64,000 nt of DNA from Flavobacteriia bacterium. Its GTDB lineage: Bacteria > Bacteroidota > Bacteroidia > Flavobacteriales_D > Crocinitomicaceae. This document shows positions 1 to 8,927 of this stretch, piece by piece; positions within the stretch are counted from its first letter, which is position 1, and each line of letters opens with the position of its first letter. The notes under the pieces were generated by a model. That model was not told where the DNA came from. It ran no database searches and saw only the letters and a program-made list of their open reading frames with translations. The DNA lies in the NCBI GenBank assembly GCA_947463445.1, contig CANHRS010000005.1, forward strand, positions 1 through 64,000, in the 5' to 3' direction. Position numbers and translations under genes: made by a program.

Positions 1-198
1 AGAGTATAATCCACAACTTCAATTAGAGTTCAGTTCTGCTTGATTAAGGGGGGGGGCTTACTTTTAAAAATCAGGAATCAACGTAGTAAAATCAATACTT
101 CTAGGATGTAAATCGATTAATTTCTATTTTTATCGGACAGTAGTGATTTCAAAGATAGGTTAAACCAAAAATGTAGCAAGAATTCATTCTATAATGTC

Positions 199-206
199 TA
201 CTTTTG
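199..206 (+). promoter_or_regulatory. Bacteroidota -7 box TACTTTTG
   Basis: TACTTTTG matches the Bacteroidota -7 consensus TAnnTTTG. It ends 7 nt before the ATG at 214, so the expected transcript starts at or within a few bases of the start codon. No convincing TTG -33 element lies at the usual distance. Confidence 0.5.
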
Positions 207-213
207 TAGTAAT

Positions 214-960
214 ATGTCGGATAAAGTTGATCAAAATAAAGCATGGTTTAGTACTTGGTTTGATACCAAATATTATCATACTCTCTATAAAAACAGAAAC
301 GAGTCAGAAGCTGAATTGTTTATTTCCAATTTATATAAATACTTGAATTTATCAAATGAATATGTACTTGATTTAGCATGTGGTAAAGGTAGACATTCAT
401 TGACACTTAATAGTTTAGGTTTACGCGTATTAGGAGTAGATTTATCACCACAAAGTATTCGAAGTGCATCTCAATTTCAAAATAATCATTTGAATTTTCA
501 AGTACACGACATGCGAGAAGTGATTGAAAATGAGAGTTTTGATCTTGTTTTTAATCTTTTTACAAGTTTTGGATATTTTGAAAATGAAGCGGATAATATT
601 ACAGTATTAAGATCAATTTATGAAATGTTACATGTAAATGGATTACTAGTAATCGATTTTTTGAATACTACAAAAACATTAAATTCACTTGTTAAAGAGG
701 AAGTTAAAGTAGAAGATAATATTGAATTTAATTTGAAACGAGAATTTGACGGAAGATTTATCAAAAAAAATATTTCGTTTTCGGATCAAGGAGAAGAATT
801 CAATTTTCAAGAATCAGTTAGGGGTTTTTCGTTAGATGATTTTCACAATATGCTTACGTTAACTAATTTTAAAATTGAATATGTTTTTGGAGATTTTAAA
901 TTAAATCCATTTAATTCAGCAACTTCAGATCGTTTAATAATAATTGCAAGAAAATTATGA
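214..960 (+). CDS. Class I SAM-dependent methyltransferase
   Basis: 248 aa, the usual size for a small stand-alone Rossmann methyltransferase. Motif I is visible as LDLACGKG at residues 52-59, followed by the acidic ribose-binding VDLS near 75-78 and a motif IV-like FDLVFNLF near 109-116, so it should bind S-adenosylmethionine. The substrate cannot be told; the family covers small molecules and proteins. The ATG at 214 is the first in frame and has a -7 box just before it. The stop overlaps the start of the ZIP transporter gene (ATGA), so the two are probably translationally coupled. No signal peptide; cytosolic. Family assignment is firm, specificity unknown. Confidence 0.85.
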   Translation: MSDKVDQNKAWFSTWFDTKYYHTLYKNRNESEAELFISNLYKYLNLSNEYVLDLACGKGRHSLTLNSLGLRVLGVDLSPQSIRSASQFQNNHLNFQVHDMREVIENESFDLVFNLFTSFGYFENEADNITVLRSIYEMLHVNGLLVIDFLNTTKTLNSLVKEEVKVEDNIEFNLKREFDGRFIKKNISFSDQGEEFNFQESVRGFSLDDFHNMLTLTNFKIEYVFGDFKLNPFNSATSDRLIIIARKL

Positions 961-1682
961 TGGATCTTTTCAATATTTTATTACTCGTTTTTGCAGTCTT
1001 TTTAGGTGGTATCATTGTTTCTTTGATGGATGGTCTTAAGCAGAAAAAACTGATTAAGATTATGTTAGCTTTTAGTGGAGGTTTTTTATTATCTATTGCT
1101 TTTGTACACTTTCTTCCTGAGCTTTATGAATCTGAATCAAAATATAGTATCGGTTTGTTTATACTTATCGGTTTTTTAATTCAATTGTTTTTAGAATATT
1201 TCTCAGGAGGAATAGAGCATGGGCATATTCATATTCATAAAAATCAAAGAATACCTTGGGCTTTATTTATTTCTTTGTCCGTTCATTCTTTTATCGAAGG
1301 TATTCCATTAGCAGGGGATGAATTACATATTCAACATCATCATATGTCTGGACAATCTCTTTTGCTTGGTATATTGTTTCATCAAACACCTGTAGCAATT
1401 GCATTAATGACATTACTAAAGGGGTCAGGAATCACAAATACAAAATCTTGGATTATACTTATGTCTTTTGCTTGTATGACACCTCTAGGATTAATTTTTG
1501 GAAAATTAACACATAATGCTATCGATATGTTTTCTATGAATATATTACTTGCAATTGTGGTAGGAATGTTTTTACATATATCTACTACGATTATTTTCGA
1601 AGCAAGTGAAAATCATCGATTTAATTTGATGAAATTGTTTAGTATTATCGTAGGGGTAGTTTTAGCAGTTGTTATTGCTTAA
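957..1682 (+). CDS. ZIP family metal transporter
   Basis: 241 aa with about eight hydrophobic segments. A histidine-rich cytoplasmic-loop-like run HGHIHIH is at residues 88-94. The two ZIP signature sites are present: HSFIEG at 110-115 (TM4) and HQ at 142-143 (TM5), which form the binuclear metal site in the family. It should import divalent metal such as zinc, iron or manganese across the inner membrane; which metal is not readable. The start overlaps the methyltransferase stop by 4 nt (a second ATG follows at 960), and a terminator hairpin lies just downstream, so the pair forms a two-gene operon. I give no symbol because membership of the ZupT subgroup is not certain. Confidence 0.85.
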   Translation: MMDLFNILLLVFAVFLGGIIVSLMDGLKQKKLIKIMLAFSGGFLLSIAFVHFLPELYESESKYSIGLFILIGFLIQLFLEYFSGGIEHGHIHIHKNQRIPWALFISLSVHSFIEGIPLAGDELHIQHHHMSGQSLLLGILFHQTPVAIALMTLLKGSGITNTKSWIILMSFACMTPLGLIFGKLTHNAIDMFSMNILLAIVVGMFLHISTTIIFEASENHRFNLMKLFSIIVGVVLAVVIA

Positions 1683-1706
1683 CAACGCAATTTATTTTAA
1701 TCAAAT

Positions 1707-1758
1707 AGTAAAGACTCATTTTTTGTTGTTTATCAAAATTTAGAGTCTTTACTTTTTT
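1707..1758 (+). terminator. Rho-independent terminator after the ZIP gene
   Basis: Perfect 11-bp inverted repeat AGTAAAGACTC (1707-1717) and GAGTCTTTACT (1743-1753) with a 25-nt loop. It is followed by a T-rich tract, and sits 25 nt after the ZIP stop in the gap between convergent genes. The T tract fits plus-strand termination. Confidence 0.7.
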
Positions 1759-1769
1759 CTTTATTCAAA

Positions 1770-2789
1770 TTATAGTCTTTCTCTAACTAATGTTTCTAAG
1801 CAGTTTACAAATGCTGGATGATCATTAGAACTTGGAACTAATTGTACTTTTTCTCCCCCATGTTCTTCAAATATTTCTTGGTATTCTTCCCCAATTTCCA
1901 CGATTGTTTCAAGGCAATCTGCAATGAAAGCTGGGCTAAATACTAATAGTTTTTTTGCTCCTTTTTTTGCTTGCTCTTCAACAATTTTATCTGAAAATGG
2001 ATGTAACCATTTTTTATTTAAACGGGATTGGAAACATACAGTGTAATCTTTTTCTGTTATTTCTAATTTTTCTGCTATTAACCTTGTTGTAGCGTAACAA
2101 GTAGCTTTATAACAAAGTTTATTATTTTCGTTAATTTCTGTTTCGCAAGGTTGGTCTTCACATAATCCGTCATTATATACTTTGTCTACATGTCTATCTG
2201 GTAAACCATGGTACGAAAATAAAATATGGTCATAAGCTTTTACATCATAAGCTTTTGCTCTCTCAACGATGGATGTAATATAATCTGGATTGTCGTAAAA
2301 TTGAGAAACAATTTTTAATTCTGGTATTACCCACCATTTTCGTATAATATCCATTGCTTTTTCAATGGCAGAGCCAGTTGAAGCACTTGCATACTGAGGA
2401 AATAGTGGTATAATTATAATTTGATCATAATTAGCTTGATGCATCTTATCTAATACCACTTCCATCGAAGGATTTTGATATCGCATTGCCATTTCAACGG
2501 TTACATTTTCCTTCTGAAATTGTTGTTGTAACAATACTTGCACTTTTTCAGAATAGTCTAATAGTGGTGATTTTCCATTACTATGATCCCATAATTTCTT
2601 GTAAATCTTTGCAGATTTAGGTGCACGAAAGGGTACTATGATACCATTTACTAGAAGTTTTCGACCTAACCAAGGTAAATCAATAACACGAGGGTCATTT
2701 AAAAATTCGTTTAAATAACGTCTAACATCAGTTGTACTTGGACTATCTGGTGTTCCTAATTGTAATAATAAAACTCCGGTTTTTTTCAT
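1770..2789 (-). CDS. hemH: Ferrochelatase
   Basis: 339 aa, normal length for bacterial ferrochelatase, which inserts ferrous iron into protoporphyrin IX in the last step of protoheme synthesis. The catalytic His is in FSYHGLP (His194) and the conserved acidic patch is in DCLETIVEI (residues 291-299). The family motifs LLLQLGTP (7-14), MRYQNPS and FQSRLN are all present. Cys210, 215, 226 and 231 lie where some bacterial ferrochelatases carry cluster-binding cysteines, but I cannot show that an iron-sulfur cluster is bound. It lies downstream of lpdA on the same strand, but a hairpin terminator separates them. No exact TAnnTTTG box is seen directly upstream. Confidence 0.96.
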   Translation of the reverse strand: MKKTGVLLLQLGTPDSPSTTDVRRYLNEFLNDPRVIDLPWLGRKLLVNGIIVPFRAPKSAKIYKKLWDHSNGKSPLLDYSEKVQVLLQQQFQKENVTVEMAMRYQNPSMEVVLDKMHQANYDQIIIIPLFPQYASASTGSAIEKAMDIIRKWWVIPELKIVSQFYDNPDYITSIVERAKAYDVKAYDHILFSYHGLPDRHVDKVYNDGLCEDQPCETEINENNKLCYKATCYATTRLIAEKLEITEKDYTVCFQSRLNKKWLHPFSDKIVEEQAKKGAKKLLVFSPAFIADCLETIVEIGEEYQEIFEEHGGEKVQLVPSSNDHPAFVNCLETLVRERL

Positions 2790-2799
2790 AGGTAATGAT

Positions 2800-2834
2800 T
2801 TAAAATAAATAAGGGTAAATTTTCATTTACCCTT
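2800..2834 (-). terminator. Terminator hairpin after lpdA
   Basis: Perfect inverted repeat AAGGGTAAAT / ATTTACCCTT with a 4-nt TTTC loop (2811-2834), beginning 22 nt past the lpdA stop. On the minus strand it is followed by an AT-rich, T-containing tract, consistent with termination between lpdA and hemH. Confidence 0.65.
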
Positions 2835-2856
2835 AAATTAATTCATTAATAATTTG

Positions 2857-4260
2857 TTAAATGTGCAGCGCTCTTCCTTCAGTTGCATCTAAAGCAGCTT
2901 CTTTAACTCCTTCGGAATAGGTTGGGTGAGGATGACAAATACGAGAAATATCTTCTGCAGATGCTCTATATTCCATTGCAACTACTGCTTCCATAATTAA
3001 ATCTGCAGCACGTGGTGCAATCATATGAACACCTAATACTTCGTCTGTTGTTTTGTCTGCTAAAATTTTAATAAATCCTGCAGTATCCATACTTGCTCTG
3101 GCTCTACCCAAAGCCTTAATTGGAAAATTACCTACTTTATATTCGATGTTAGCCACTTTTAGTTCTTCTTCTGTTTTACCAACTGCGGCAACTTCTGGCC
3201 AAGTATAAACAACCCCTGGTATCAAGTTATAGTTAATATGTGGTTTTTGTCCTGCTATTAATTCTGCAACATATACACCTTCTTCTTCTGCCTTATGCGC
3301 TAGCATAGCTCCTCTTACTACATCTCCAATTGCATATATGTTTGGAATAGTTGTTTGTAAATGATCATTGACTTCAATTTGACCTCTATTATTAACTGTA
3401 AGTCCTATATTTTCTAATCCTAATCCTGTTGTAAATGCTTTTCTTCCAACCGCTACCAAACAATAATCCGCTTCAAATGTTACTTCTTCGCCTTTTTTAT
3501 TTAATGCTTTTAAAGTTACAGAATCACCATTATTTACAACTCCTTGAACTTTATGCTCCATGTGAAATTTAAAACCTTCTTTTTTAAGAACTTTTGTTAA
3601 TTCTTTTCCTAAAGATTTATCCATAGTTGGGATAATAGTATCAGCAAATTCAATTACTTGAATTTCAGTTCCTAATCTACCATAAACAGATCCTAATTCT
3701 AAGCCGATAACTCCCCCGCCAATAACTAACATCTTTTTAGGAATCTCAGTCATTTTCAATGCTTCAGTGGATGTGATGATTCGTTTTTTATCAGGTTCCA
3801 TTCCTGGGAAAAAGTTTGGTTTAGATCCTGTTGCAATAATAGAGTATTTTGCTTCGATAATTTCCTCCGAACCATCTGCTTTTTTTACTGCTATTTTAGT
3901 GTTGGAAATGAAAGAACCACTACCATGAAGCACTGTAACTTTGTTTTTATCCATTAAAAACTTAATCCCACTACAAGTTTGGCTAATCACCTCTTCTTTG
4001 CGTTTTACCATTTGGTGTATATCAGCAGTAAGATTTTCCAGTCCAATTCCATGCGTTGCAAACGTATGTTTAGCATTATGGTAATGTTCAGAAGAATCTA
4101 ATAACGCTTTAGATGGAATACAGCCTACGTTCAAGCAAGTTCCTCCTAATGTATCGTATTTTTCTATTAATGCTGTTTTAAAACCTAATTGTGCGCAACG
4201 TATTGCAGCAACATATCCACCAGGTCCTGATCCAATAATGGCAACGTCGTATGAACTCAT
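2857..4260 (-). CDS. lpdA: Dihydrolipoyl dehydrogenase (E3)
   Basis: 467 aa flavoprotein of the class I pyridine nucleotide-disulfide oxidoreductases. It has the FAD Rossmann motif GSGPGG near residues 10-15, the redox-active disulfide GGTCLNVGCIPSK (Cys42 and Cys47), a second NAD-binding GGGVIGLELG near 180, and the C-terminal HPHPTYSE whose His-Glu pair completes the active site across the dimer. It reoxidises dihydrolipoamide in the pyruvate and 2-oxoglutarate dehydrogenase and glycine cleavage complexes. Lipoyl synthase is encoded about 500 bp upstream on the same strand, a sensible pairing. A -7 box TAACTTTG precedes it at 4282-4289. Confidence 0.96.
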   Translation of the reverse strand: MSSYDVAIIGSGPGGYVAAIRCAQLGFKTALIEKYDTLGGTCLNVGCIPSKALLDSSEHYHNAKHTFATHGIGLENLTADIHQMVKRKEEVISQTCSGIKFLMDKNKVTVLHGSGSFISNTKIAVKKADGSEEIIEAKYSIIATGSKPNFFPGMEPDKKRIITSTEALKMTEIPKKMLVIGGGVIGLELGSVYGRLGTEIQVIEFADTIIPTMDKSLGKELTKVLKKEGFKFHMEHKVQGVVNNGDSVTLKALNKKGEEVTFEADYCLVAVGRKAFTTGLGLENIGLTVNNRGQIEVNDHLQTTIPNIYAIGDVVRGAMLAHKAEEEGVYVAELIAGQKPHINYNLIPGVVYTWPEVAAVGKTEEELKVANIEYKVGNFPIKALGRARASMDTAGFIKILADKTTDEVLGVHMIAPRAADLIMEAVVAMEYRASAEDISRICHPHPTYSEGVKEAALDATEGRALHI

Positions 4261-4757
4261 TTAATTTGTTATTTAAAAATGCAAAGTTAGAATTTAAGTT
4301 TGTTTAGATAGTCGGGTTAAGGATAAAAATCTTGGAGTTTAGTAATTTTTTATACGTTATTAAGAAGGTAATTTGTTAGTCTTTGAAAATTTATCTTCAA
4401 ATTTTCGATTCTCAGAGAGAATATTGATGTATATTTTATTTTGAAACCCTAGAAAATACTGAAGTATACATGTTTTTTAATTGAGTTTATAAAATCTTAA
4501 AGATTTACTCAATTTTCAGTTTTTTAGTGTGACTTTGTAATATTTAATGGTTTTAACCCTTTAAATGATGTATTTCTTGTAAAGATTTAATTAAATCTTG
4601 CTGAATTTGTTTGTTACAAATAGTTTTTTAGTTGATTTCTTGTTAATTAATATATAATTATACGTTATATGATCTAATTATTTAGATAGCTACAACTAAT
4701 TAACAAGTTATCAAAAATTTATTGTTGATAAAGTATAGTGTTAATTCACATTAAAAG
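4261..4757. other. 497-bp intergenic region between lpdA and lipA
   Basis: Very AT-rich, with no credible coding frame. It holds the lpdA -7 box (4282-4289). A small AATCTTAAAGATT palindrome lies around 4493-4507, and a weak TTATCA/TGATAA inverted repeat around 4709-4733 could act in lipA termination. No structured RNA or repeat family was recognised. It is unusually long for two genes on the same strand, so a small RNA cannot be excluded. Confidence 0.4.
4282..4289 (-). promoter_or_regulatory. -7 box TAACTTTG for lpdA
   Basis: Exact TAnnTTTG match on the minus strand, ending 21 nt before the lpdA ATG. No clear -33 TTG was found. Confidence 0.45.
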
Positions 4758-5639
4758 TTATAATTCAAAAATATGTTTTTCAGCATGATAGGATGATCTA
4801 ACAAGGGGCCCACTTTCTACATATCTAAATCCCATTTTCAAACCTAATTCTTTGTATTCTTCGAAGCGTTGTGGAGTGATAAATTCAACAACCGGAAGGT
4901 GTTTTGGAGTAGGTTGTAAATATTGACCGAGAGTTAATATATCAACTTGAACACTGCGTAAATCTTCCATGGTTTCAATCACTTCTTTGTGTGTTTCTCC
5001 AAGTCCTAACATTACTCCGGATTTCGTACGCATTCCTCCTTTTTTTAAACGAAATAAGACTTCTAAACTTCTATCATATTTTGCTTGTATTCTAACTTGT
5101 TTGGTTAATCTTCTTACAGTTTCGAGGTTGTGAGAAACAATTTCAGGAGCAACATCGATAATGTTTTGTAGATTTTCCCATTTTCCCATAAAATCTGGAA
5201 TCAAGGTTTCTAATGTTGTACCTGCTGATTCTTTGCGTATAGCATTAACTGTTGCTGCCCAAATTTCTGAACCACCATCTTTTAAATCATCACGGTCAAC
5301 AGATGTAATGACAGCGTGTTTAACTTCCATAGTTTTGACACTATGTGCAACACGATTTGGTTCTAGTAAATCAGCTGCTAAAGGTTTTCCAGTTTGTACG
5401 GCACAAAATCCACAACTTCGTGTACAAATGTTACCTAATATCATAAATGTGGCAGTTCCCTCTCCCCAACATTCTCCCATGTTTGGACAACTTCCGCTTT
5501 CACAAATAGTATGTAATTTATGTTCATCAACTAAAGCACGCACTTTCTTGTAATTTTCACCGATAGGTAATTTTACACGTAACCAGTTTGGTTTTTTAAT
5601 ACGAATAGGTTGGTCGTCTTTGTTGATAATCTCGCTCAT
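4758..5639 (-). CDS. lipA: Lipoyl synthase
   Basis: 293 aa radical SAM enzyme that inserts two sulfurs into octanoyl groups on E2 and GcvH proteins. The auxiliary cluster ligands Cys46, Cys51 and Cys57 ([12 protein letters not shown]) and the radical SAM CxxxCxxC ligands Cys72, Cys76 and Cys79 (CTRSCGFC) are all present. The C-terminal RSSYHAE carries the serine ligand of the auxiliary cluster. The MSEIINKDD start has a -7 box TATCTTTG 17 nt upstream. The gene is monocistronic by its spacing; its product and LpdA act on the same lipoylated complexes. Confidence 0.97.
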   Translation of the reverse strand: MSEIINKDDQPIRIKKPNWLRVKLPIGENYKKVRALVDEHKLHTICESGSCPNMGECWGEGTATFMILGNICTRSCGFCAVQTGKPLAADLLEPNRVAHSVKTMEVKHAVITSVDRDDLKDGGSEIWAATVNAIRKESAGTTLETLIPDFMGKWENLQNIIDVAPEIVSHNLETVRRLTKQVRIQAKYDRSLEVLFRLKKGGMRTKSGVMLGLGETHKEVIETMEDLRSVQVDILTLGQYLQPTPKHLPVVEFITPQRFEEYKELGLKMGFRYVESGPLVRSSYHAEKHIFEL

Positions 5640-5656
5640 TTGTACAACTATTTATA

Positions 5657-5664
5657 CAAAGATA
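5657..5664 (-). promoter_or_regulatory. -7 box TATCTTTG for lipA
   Basis: Exact TAnnTTTG on the minus strand, 17 nt before the lipA ATG, implying a leader of roughly 10-13 nt. Confidence 0.6.
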
Positions 5665-5729
5665 CAGCAAGTAAAATCTCGATTTTGGAGATTTCTCAAC
5701 AGTTAATAAGATCGAATTGTTGATATGTG

Positions 5730-6626
5730 TTATTCTAAAGCTCCATTTGCTTTGGCAGTATCTATCCAAAATTCTGAAAGTTCTTTCACATTTGCCCCAA
5801 TTGCGATTGCGAGATAAAGTGCCATTGTCATCATAAAAATAGATGCTTCACGAATTTCATGAATAGAGTTCAAACCGCCAAAAACATCTTGAATTTTCTG
5901 CTGAAGAAATTCATTATGTTTTTCTACAAAGGTTATTGAACCTACATTCGTTTTTATGTGTGGATTCATTAAAGCATCTATCCAAAATTTGTCAATCTTA
6001 CAATATAATGTTTCAGGATTTTCCATTCCAAGTTCTCTCCAAGCTTTTAATGTGATTCGATCATCCGATGAAGCTAATGGAGTATCCAATAATAATGCAA
6101 AAGCGTTGTCTGCTAAATTTTGCACGACTTCTAAATATCCTGATTGTGCTTGTTCATGCTTTGTTGTTTCTTGTTGTTTTAAATATTCTGCAACCGATAA
6201 GTGAGGAAGTGTTTTAACTTCTGGACATTCTTTAAAACATGGAAATTCGTCTCCTTGGTATATATACTGTGTTTCTCCATGTTGAATTTGTCTGCCTAAT
6301 GGGTACATGCGACAAGCGAGAGGTCTTCCAGTATGTACGCTACATCCAAATTGTTGGTCATACAATAAACAACTTTTCTTGCCTGTTACATTTATATTTC
6401 CCTCAAATTTTAATCGTATACCACCAAAGTCTGTGTATTTAGCACAAAATTCAGTTACTGTTATTTTTTTTGTATCTGCTAGTTGTCTTAATTCCCATGG
6501 ATTTATCCAGATTTGATTTCCATGACAACATGTACCGGTTCTAGTACAGGTGAGTGGCAGTATGTCAGTATGGGAAAGAAGTGTGGTTTTTATTTTTTTC
6601 ATTAAATCAAAGTTATTGTTTTTCAT
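5730..6626 (-). CDS. YkgJ family cysteine cluster protein
   Basis: 298 aa. The N-terminal third holds the cysteine cluster typical of the YkgJ/CxxCxxCC family: Cys27, Cys33 and Cys34 in CTRTGTCC, and later cysteines in SCLLYD and GCSVHTGRPLACRMYP. These are thought to bind a metal or iron-sulfur centre. The remaining ~170 residues are helical, with no domain I recognise. No signal peptide, so cytosolic. The biochemical role of the family is not established. It is divergently arranged with the OsmC-family gene. ATG at 6626 is the first start; Met9 is an alternative. Confidence 0.8.
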   Translation of the reverse strand: MKNNNFDLMKKIKTTLLSHTDILPLTCTRTGTCCHGNQIWINPWELRQLADTKKITVTEFCAKYTDFGGIRLKFEGNINVTGKKSCLLYDQQFGCSVHTGRPLACRMYPLGRQIQHGETQYIYQGDEFPCFKECPEVKTLPHLSVAEYLKQQETTKHEQAQSGYLEVVQNLADNAFALLLDTPLASSDDRITLKAWRELGMENPETLYCKIDKFWIDALMNPHIKTNVGSITFVEKHNEFLQQKIQDVFGGLNSIHEIREASIFMMTMALYLAIAIGANVKELSEFWIDTAKANGALE

Positions 6627-6685
6627 TCAGTGACAAAGTTTATCACATAAAAAGAAGTAATTTTACAATTCATAATTAATGAACT

Positions 6686-7093
6686 ATGATTACTTCAAAA
6701 GTTGAATATGTAGGAGGTTTAAGAACTACTGCAACGCATCTTGCCTCTGGCTCAACTATCATAACAGATGCGCCAATTGACAACCATGGAAAAGGAGAGG
6801 CTTTTTCACCAACTGATTTAGTTGCTACTTCTTATGCTTCTTGTATGTTGACAATTATTGGAATTTATTGTCAGTCACACGATCTTCCCTTTACACATGG
6901 AAAAGCCGATGTAACAAAAATTATGTCTTCTACTCCTCCTCGTAAAATTGAAAAATTAATTGTTACAATCGATATATCGAATAATGGTTGGGACGAAAAT
7001 CAAAAAAAACATGTCATCGCTGCTGGAAAAGCATGTCCTGTCGCTAAAACATTAGGAGATAATGTGGAAGTTGAATTAACTATTAACGCATAA
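6686..7093 (+). CDS. OsmC family protein
   Basis: 135 aa, typical for OsmC/YhfA-like proteins. The two redox cysteines are in place: Cys53 in SYASCML, preceded by the family motif SPTDLVATS, and Cys117 in GKACPVAKTLG. OsmC and Ohr proteins reduce organic hydroperoxides with these cysteines. The short YhfA-like form seen here is less well characterised, so peroxidase activity is inferred. It lies 14 nt ahead of rlmB and is probably cotranscribed with it. Confidence 0.88.
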   Translation: MITSKVEYVGGLRTTATHLASGSTIITDAPIDNHGKGEAFSPTDLVATSYASCMLTIIGIYCQSHDLPFTHGKADVTKIMSSTPPRKIEKLIVTIDISNNGWDENQKKHVIAAGKACPVAKTLGDNVEVELTINA

Positions 7094-7107
7094 GGTCAAA
7101 ATATACT

Positions 7108-7905
7108 ATGGAAAAAAGATTCGATAAACCTTTTCAAAGAAAAGAAGAAAAATACACTCCTCGTGAAAAGGAAAATGACGATATTATTTTTGGTGTTAGG
7201 GCGGTAATCGAGGCGATAAATTCTGGTCGCGAGATTAATAAGTTGATGATTCAAAAAGGAATGCAAAAAGAACTTTTCTTTGAATTAAAAGAAGCAACGG
7301 CAAACAAAAATTATTTTATTCAATTTGTTCCGGTTGAACGTTTAGATCGTATCACAACTGCAAACCATCAAGGAGTTATCGCTTATCTTTCTCCGATGGC
7401 GTATGCAAACTTTGAGGAGTTAGTAGATAAAGCGGTAGAGAATGAAGAAAAAGCATGTTTCTTATTTTTAGATCGTTTGACAGATGTGCGTAATTTCGGG
7501 GCAATAGCAAGAACTGCAGAATGTGAAGGGGTGACTGCAATAGTAATTCCTGGAAAAGGATCTGTTCAAGTAACGCCAGATGCTATCAAAACAAGTGCGG
7601 GTGCTTTGAATCGTATTCCCGTATGTAAAGTAGGAAACTTAAAAGACAGTTTATTCTATTTGCAGCAAAGTGGATTTAGGATCGTTGCTTGTACGGAAAA
7701 ATCTTCTGTTCCTTTATATGAAGTAAACTTACGTGGTCAGGTTGGAATCGTGATGGGTTCGGAAGAAGACGGTGTAAGTAGCGATATTCTTAAAATGTGT
7801 GATATCAAAGCACGTATTCCGATGAAAGGTCAAATTGCGTCTTTAAATGTAGGAGTCGCTACAGGTATGATTTTATACGAACGTTTGAGGCAGGAGTTGT
7901 ATTAA
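7108..7905 (+). CDS. rlmB: 23S rRNA (guanosine-2'-O)-methyltransferase RlmB
   Basis: 265 aa SpoU-type SPOUT methyltransferase. An N-terminal substrate-binding domain (GVRAVIEAI near 29-37) is followed by the knotted catalytic domain with motif 1 NFGAIARTAE, motif 2 GIVMGSEEDG and motif 3 IPMKGQIASLNVGVA. RlmB methylates G2251 in the peptidyl transferase P loop of 23S rRNA. An N-terminal stretch of about 25 charged residues precedes the canonical start. Other TrmH-group members are hard to exclude, but the length and N-terminal domain fit RlmB best. Confidence 0.88.
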   Translation: MEKRFDKPFQRKEEKYTPREKENDDIIFGVRAVIEAINSGREINKLMIQKGMQKELFFELKEATANKNYFIQFVPVERLDRITTANHQGVIAYLSPMAYANFEELVDKAVENEEKACFLFLDRLTDVRNFGAIARTAECEGVTAIVIPGKGSVQVTPDAIKTSAGALNRIPVCKVGNLKDSLFYLQQSGFRIVACTEKSSVPLYEVNLRGQVGIVMGSEEDGVSSDILKMCDIKARIPMKGQIASLNVGVATGMILYERLRQELY

Positions 7906-7941
7906 ATAATTAAGATTTAAATATATAAGAAATTACTATAT

Positions 7942-8784
7942 ATGAAATTCGGTAAGACAATCAAAATATTTCTAATAGATGGAGAGCCAAATGGTCGGAT
8001 GAGCTGTGAACTTTCTAATTGGTCAGGTAAAGCGTATAAAATTCCACGTATAAAAATAAAGGATTGTAATGATAGAATTGATTTATCTAGTACAGGTGTT
8101 TACTTACTTTTTGGTAAGGATGATGTGGGTAAAGAACAAGTATATATAGGATAAGCTGAATCAATATTAAAAAGACTAAATCAGCAGTTAAACCAAAAAG
8201 ATTTTTGGAATGAAGCAATTGTTTTTATTAGTAAAGATGAAAATCTAAATAAAGCACATATAAAATACTTAGAAAATAGACTGCATGATATTGCTAAATC
8301 TACTAATAGATACAAAATAGATAATTCTGTTGTTCCAACTCAATCCTCTATTTCAGAATCTGATAGAGCAGAAATGGAAGAATTTATAGAATATATAAAG
8401 TTGCTTGTTAACACTCTTGGTCATAAGGTATTTGAAGAAAAAAGAGAATTTAAAACTAAACAAAATCAAGAAAGTTTCTTCATTAAAGCTGCTGGAGGTG
8501 CAGAATCTCAAGGGGAACTAACTTCTGACGGATTTGTTGTTTTTAAAAATTCTAAAGTTGCCTCCACAGTCGTAAATTCAATGACTTCTAATCTTATTTT
8601 ATTTAGACAAAAGCTTATTGATGAAGGTGTTCTTGTTGAAAAAGAAGAATATTTTGAATTTTCAGATGATTATATTTTTAGTAGTCCCTCTACTGCAGCA
8701 TCAATAGTAATGGGGCGTAATGCGAATGGATTAACTGAATGGAAAAATTTAGAAGGTAAAACACTTAAAGAATTTGAATCATGA
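7942..8784 (+). pseudogene. GIY-YIG nuclease family gene, interrupted by one in-frame stop
   Basis: The reading frame from ATG 7942 runs to 8151 (70 codons, ending in VYIG), meets TAA at 8152-8154, then continues open in the same frame to the stop at 8782-8784. The upstream part holds the GIY-like GVYLLFG and the downstream YIG of a GIY-YIG domain. The next residues after the stop (AESILKRL) continue that domain, and the C-terminal part (GGAESQGELTSDGFVV, then SPSTAASIVMGRNANG) looks like a DUF4357-type tail. The expected residue is Glu (GAA), so a single G-to-T change accounts for the break. It may be a true nonsense mutation, a sequencing error or a recoded site. The C-terminal part could start at ATG 8374 as a separate protein. 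The intact family is an accessory putative nuclease of unproven role. Confidence 0.8.
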
Positions 8785-8927
8785 ATCAACTGAAAAGATT
8801 TCAAATAACTAAAGACTAGAAATTTTCTATTGATCAAATATATTTACAAATATTTATTGAGAAATTAAATTCTTTATAATATTCCTATTCTTTTGTCTGA
8901 TGTCTTTTGTCTAATGTCTAAAAAAAA

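Noticed and set aside
1-43. Possible C-terminus of an upstream plus-strand gene (frame 2 ends in TGA at 41-43)
   Set aside because: Only 13 codons are visible, with no recognisable motif, so coding cannot be supported.
5161-5553. 130-codon plus-strand ORF
   Set aside because: Lies entirely antisense to lipA, whose catalytic motifs are intact; a shadow frame.
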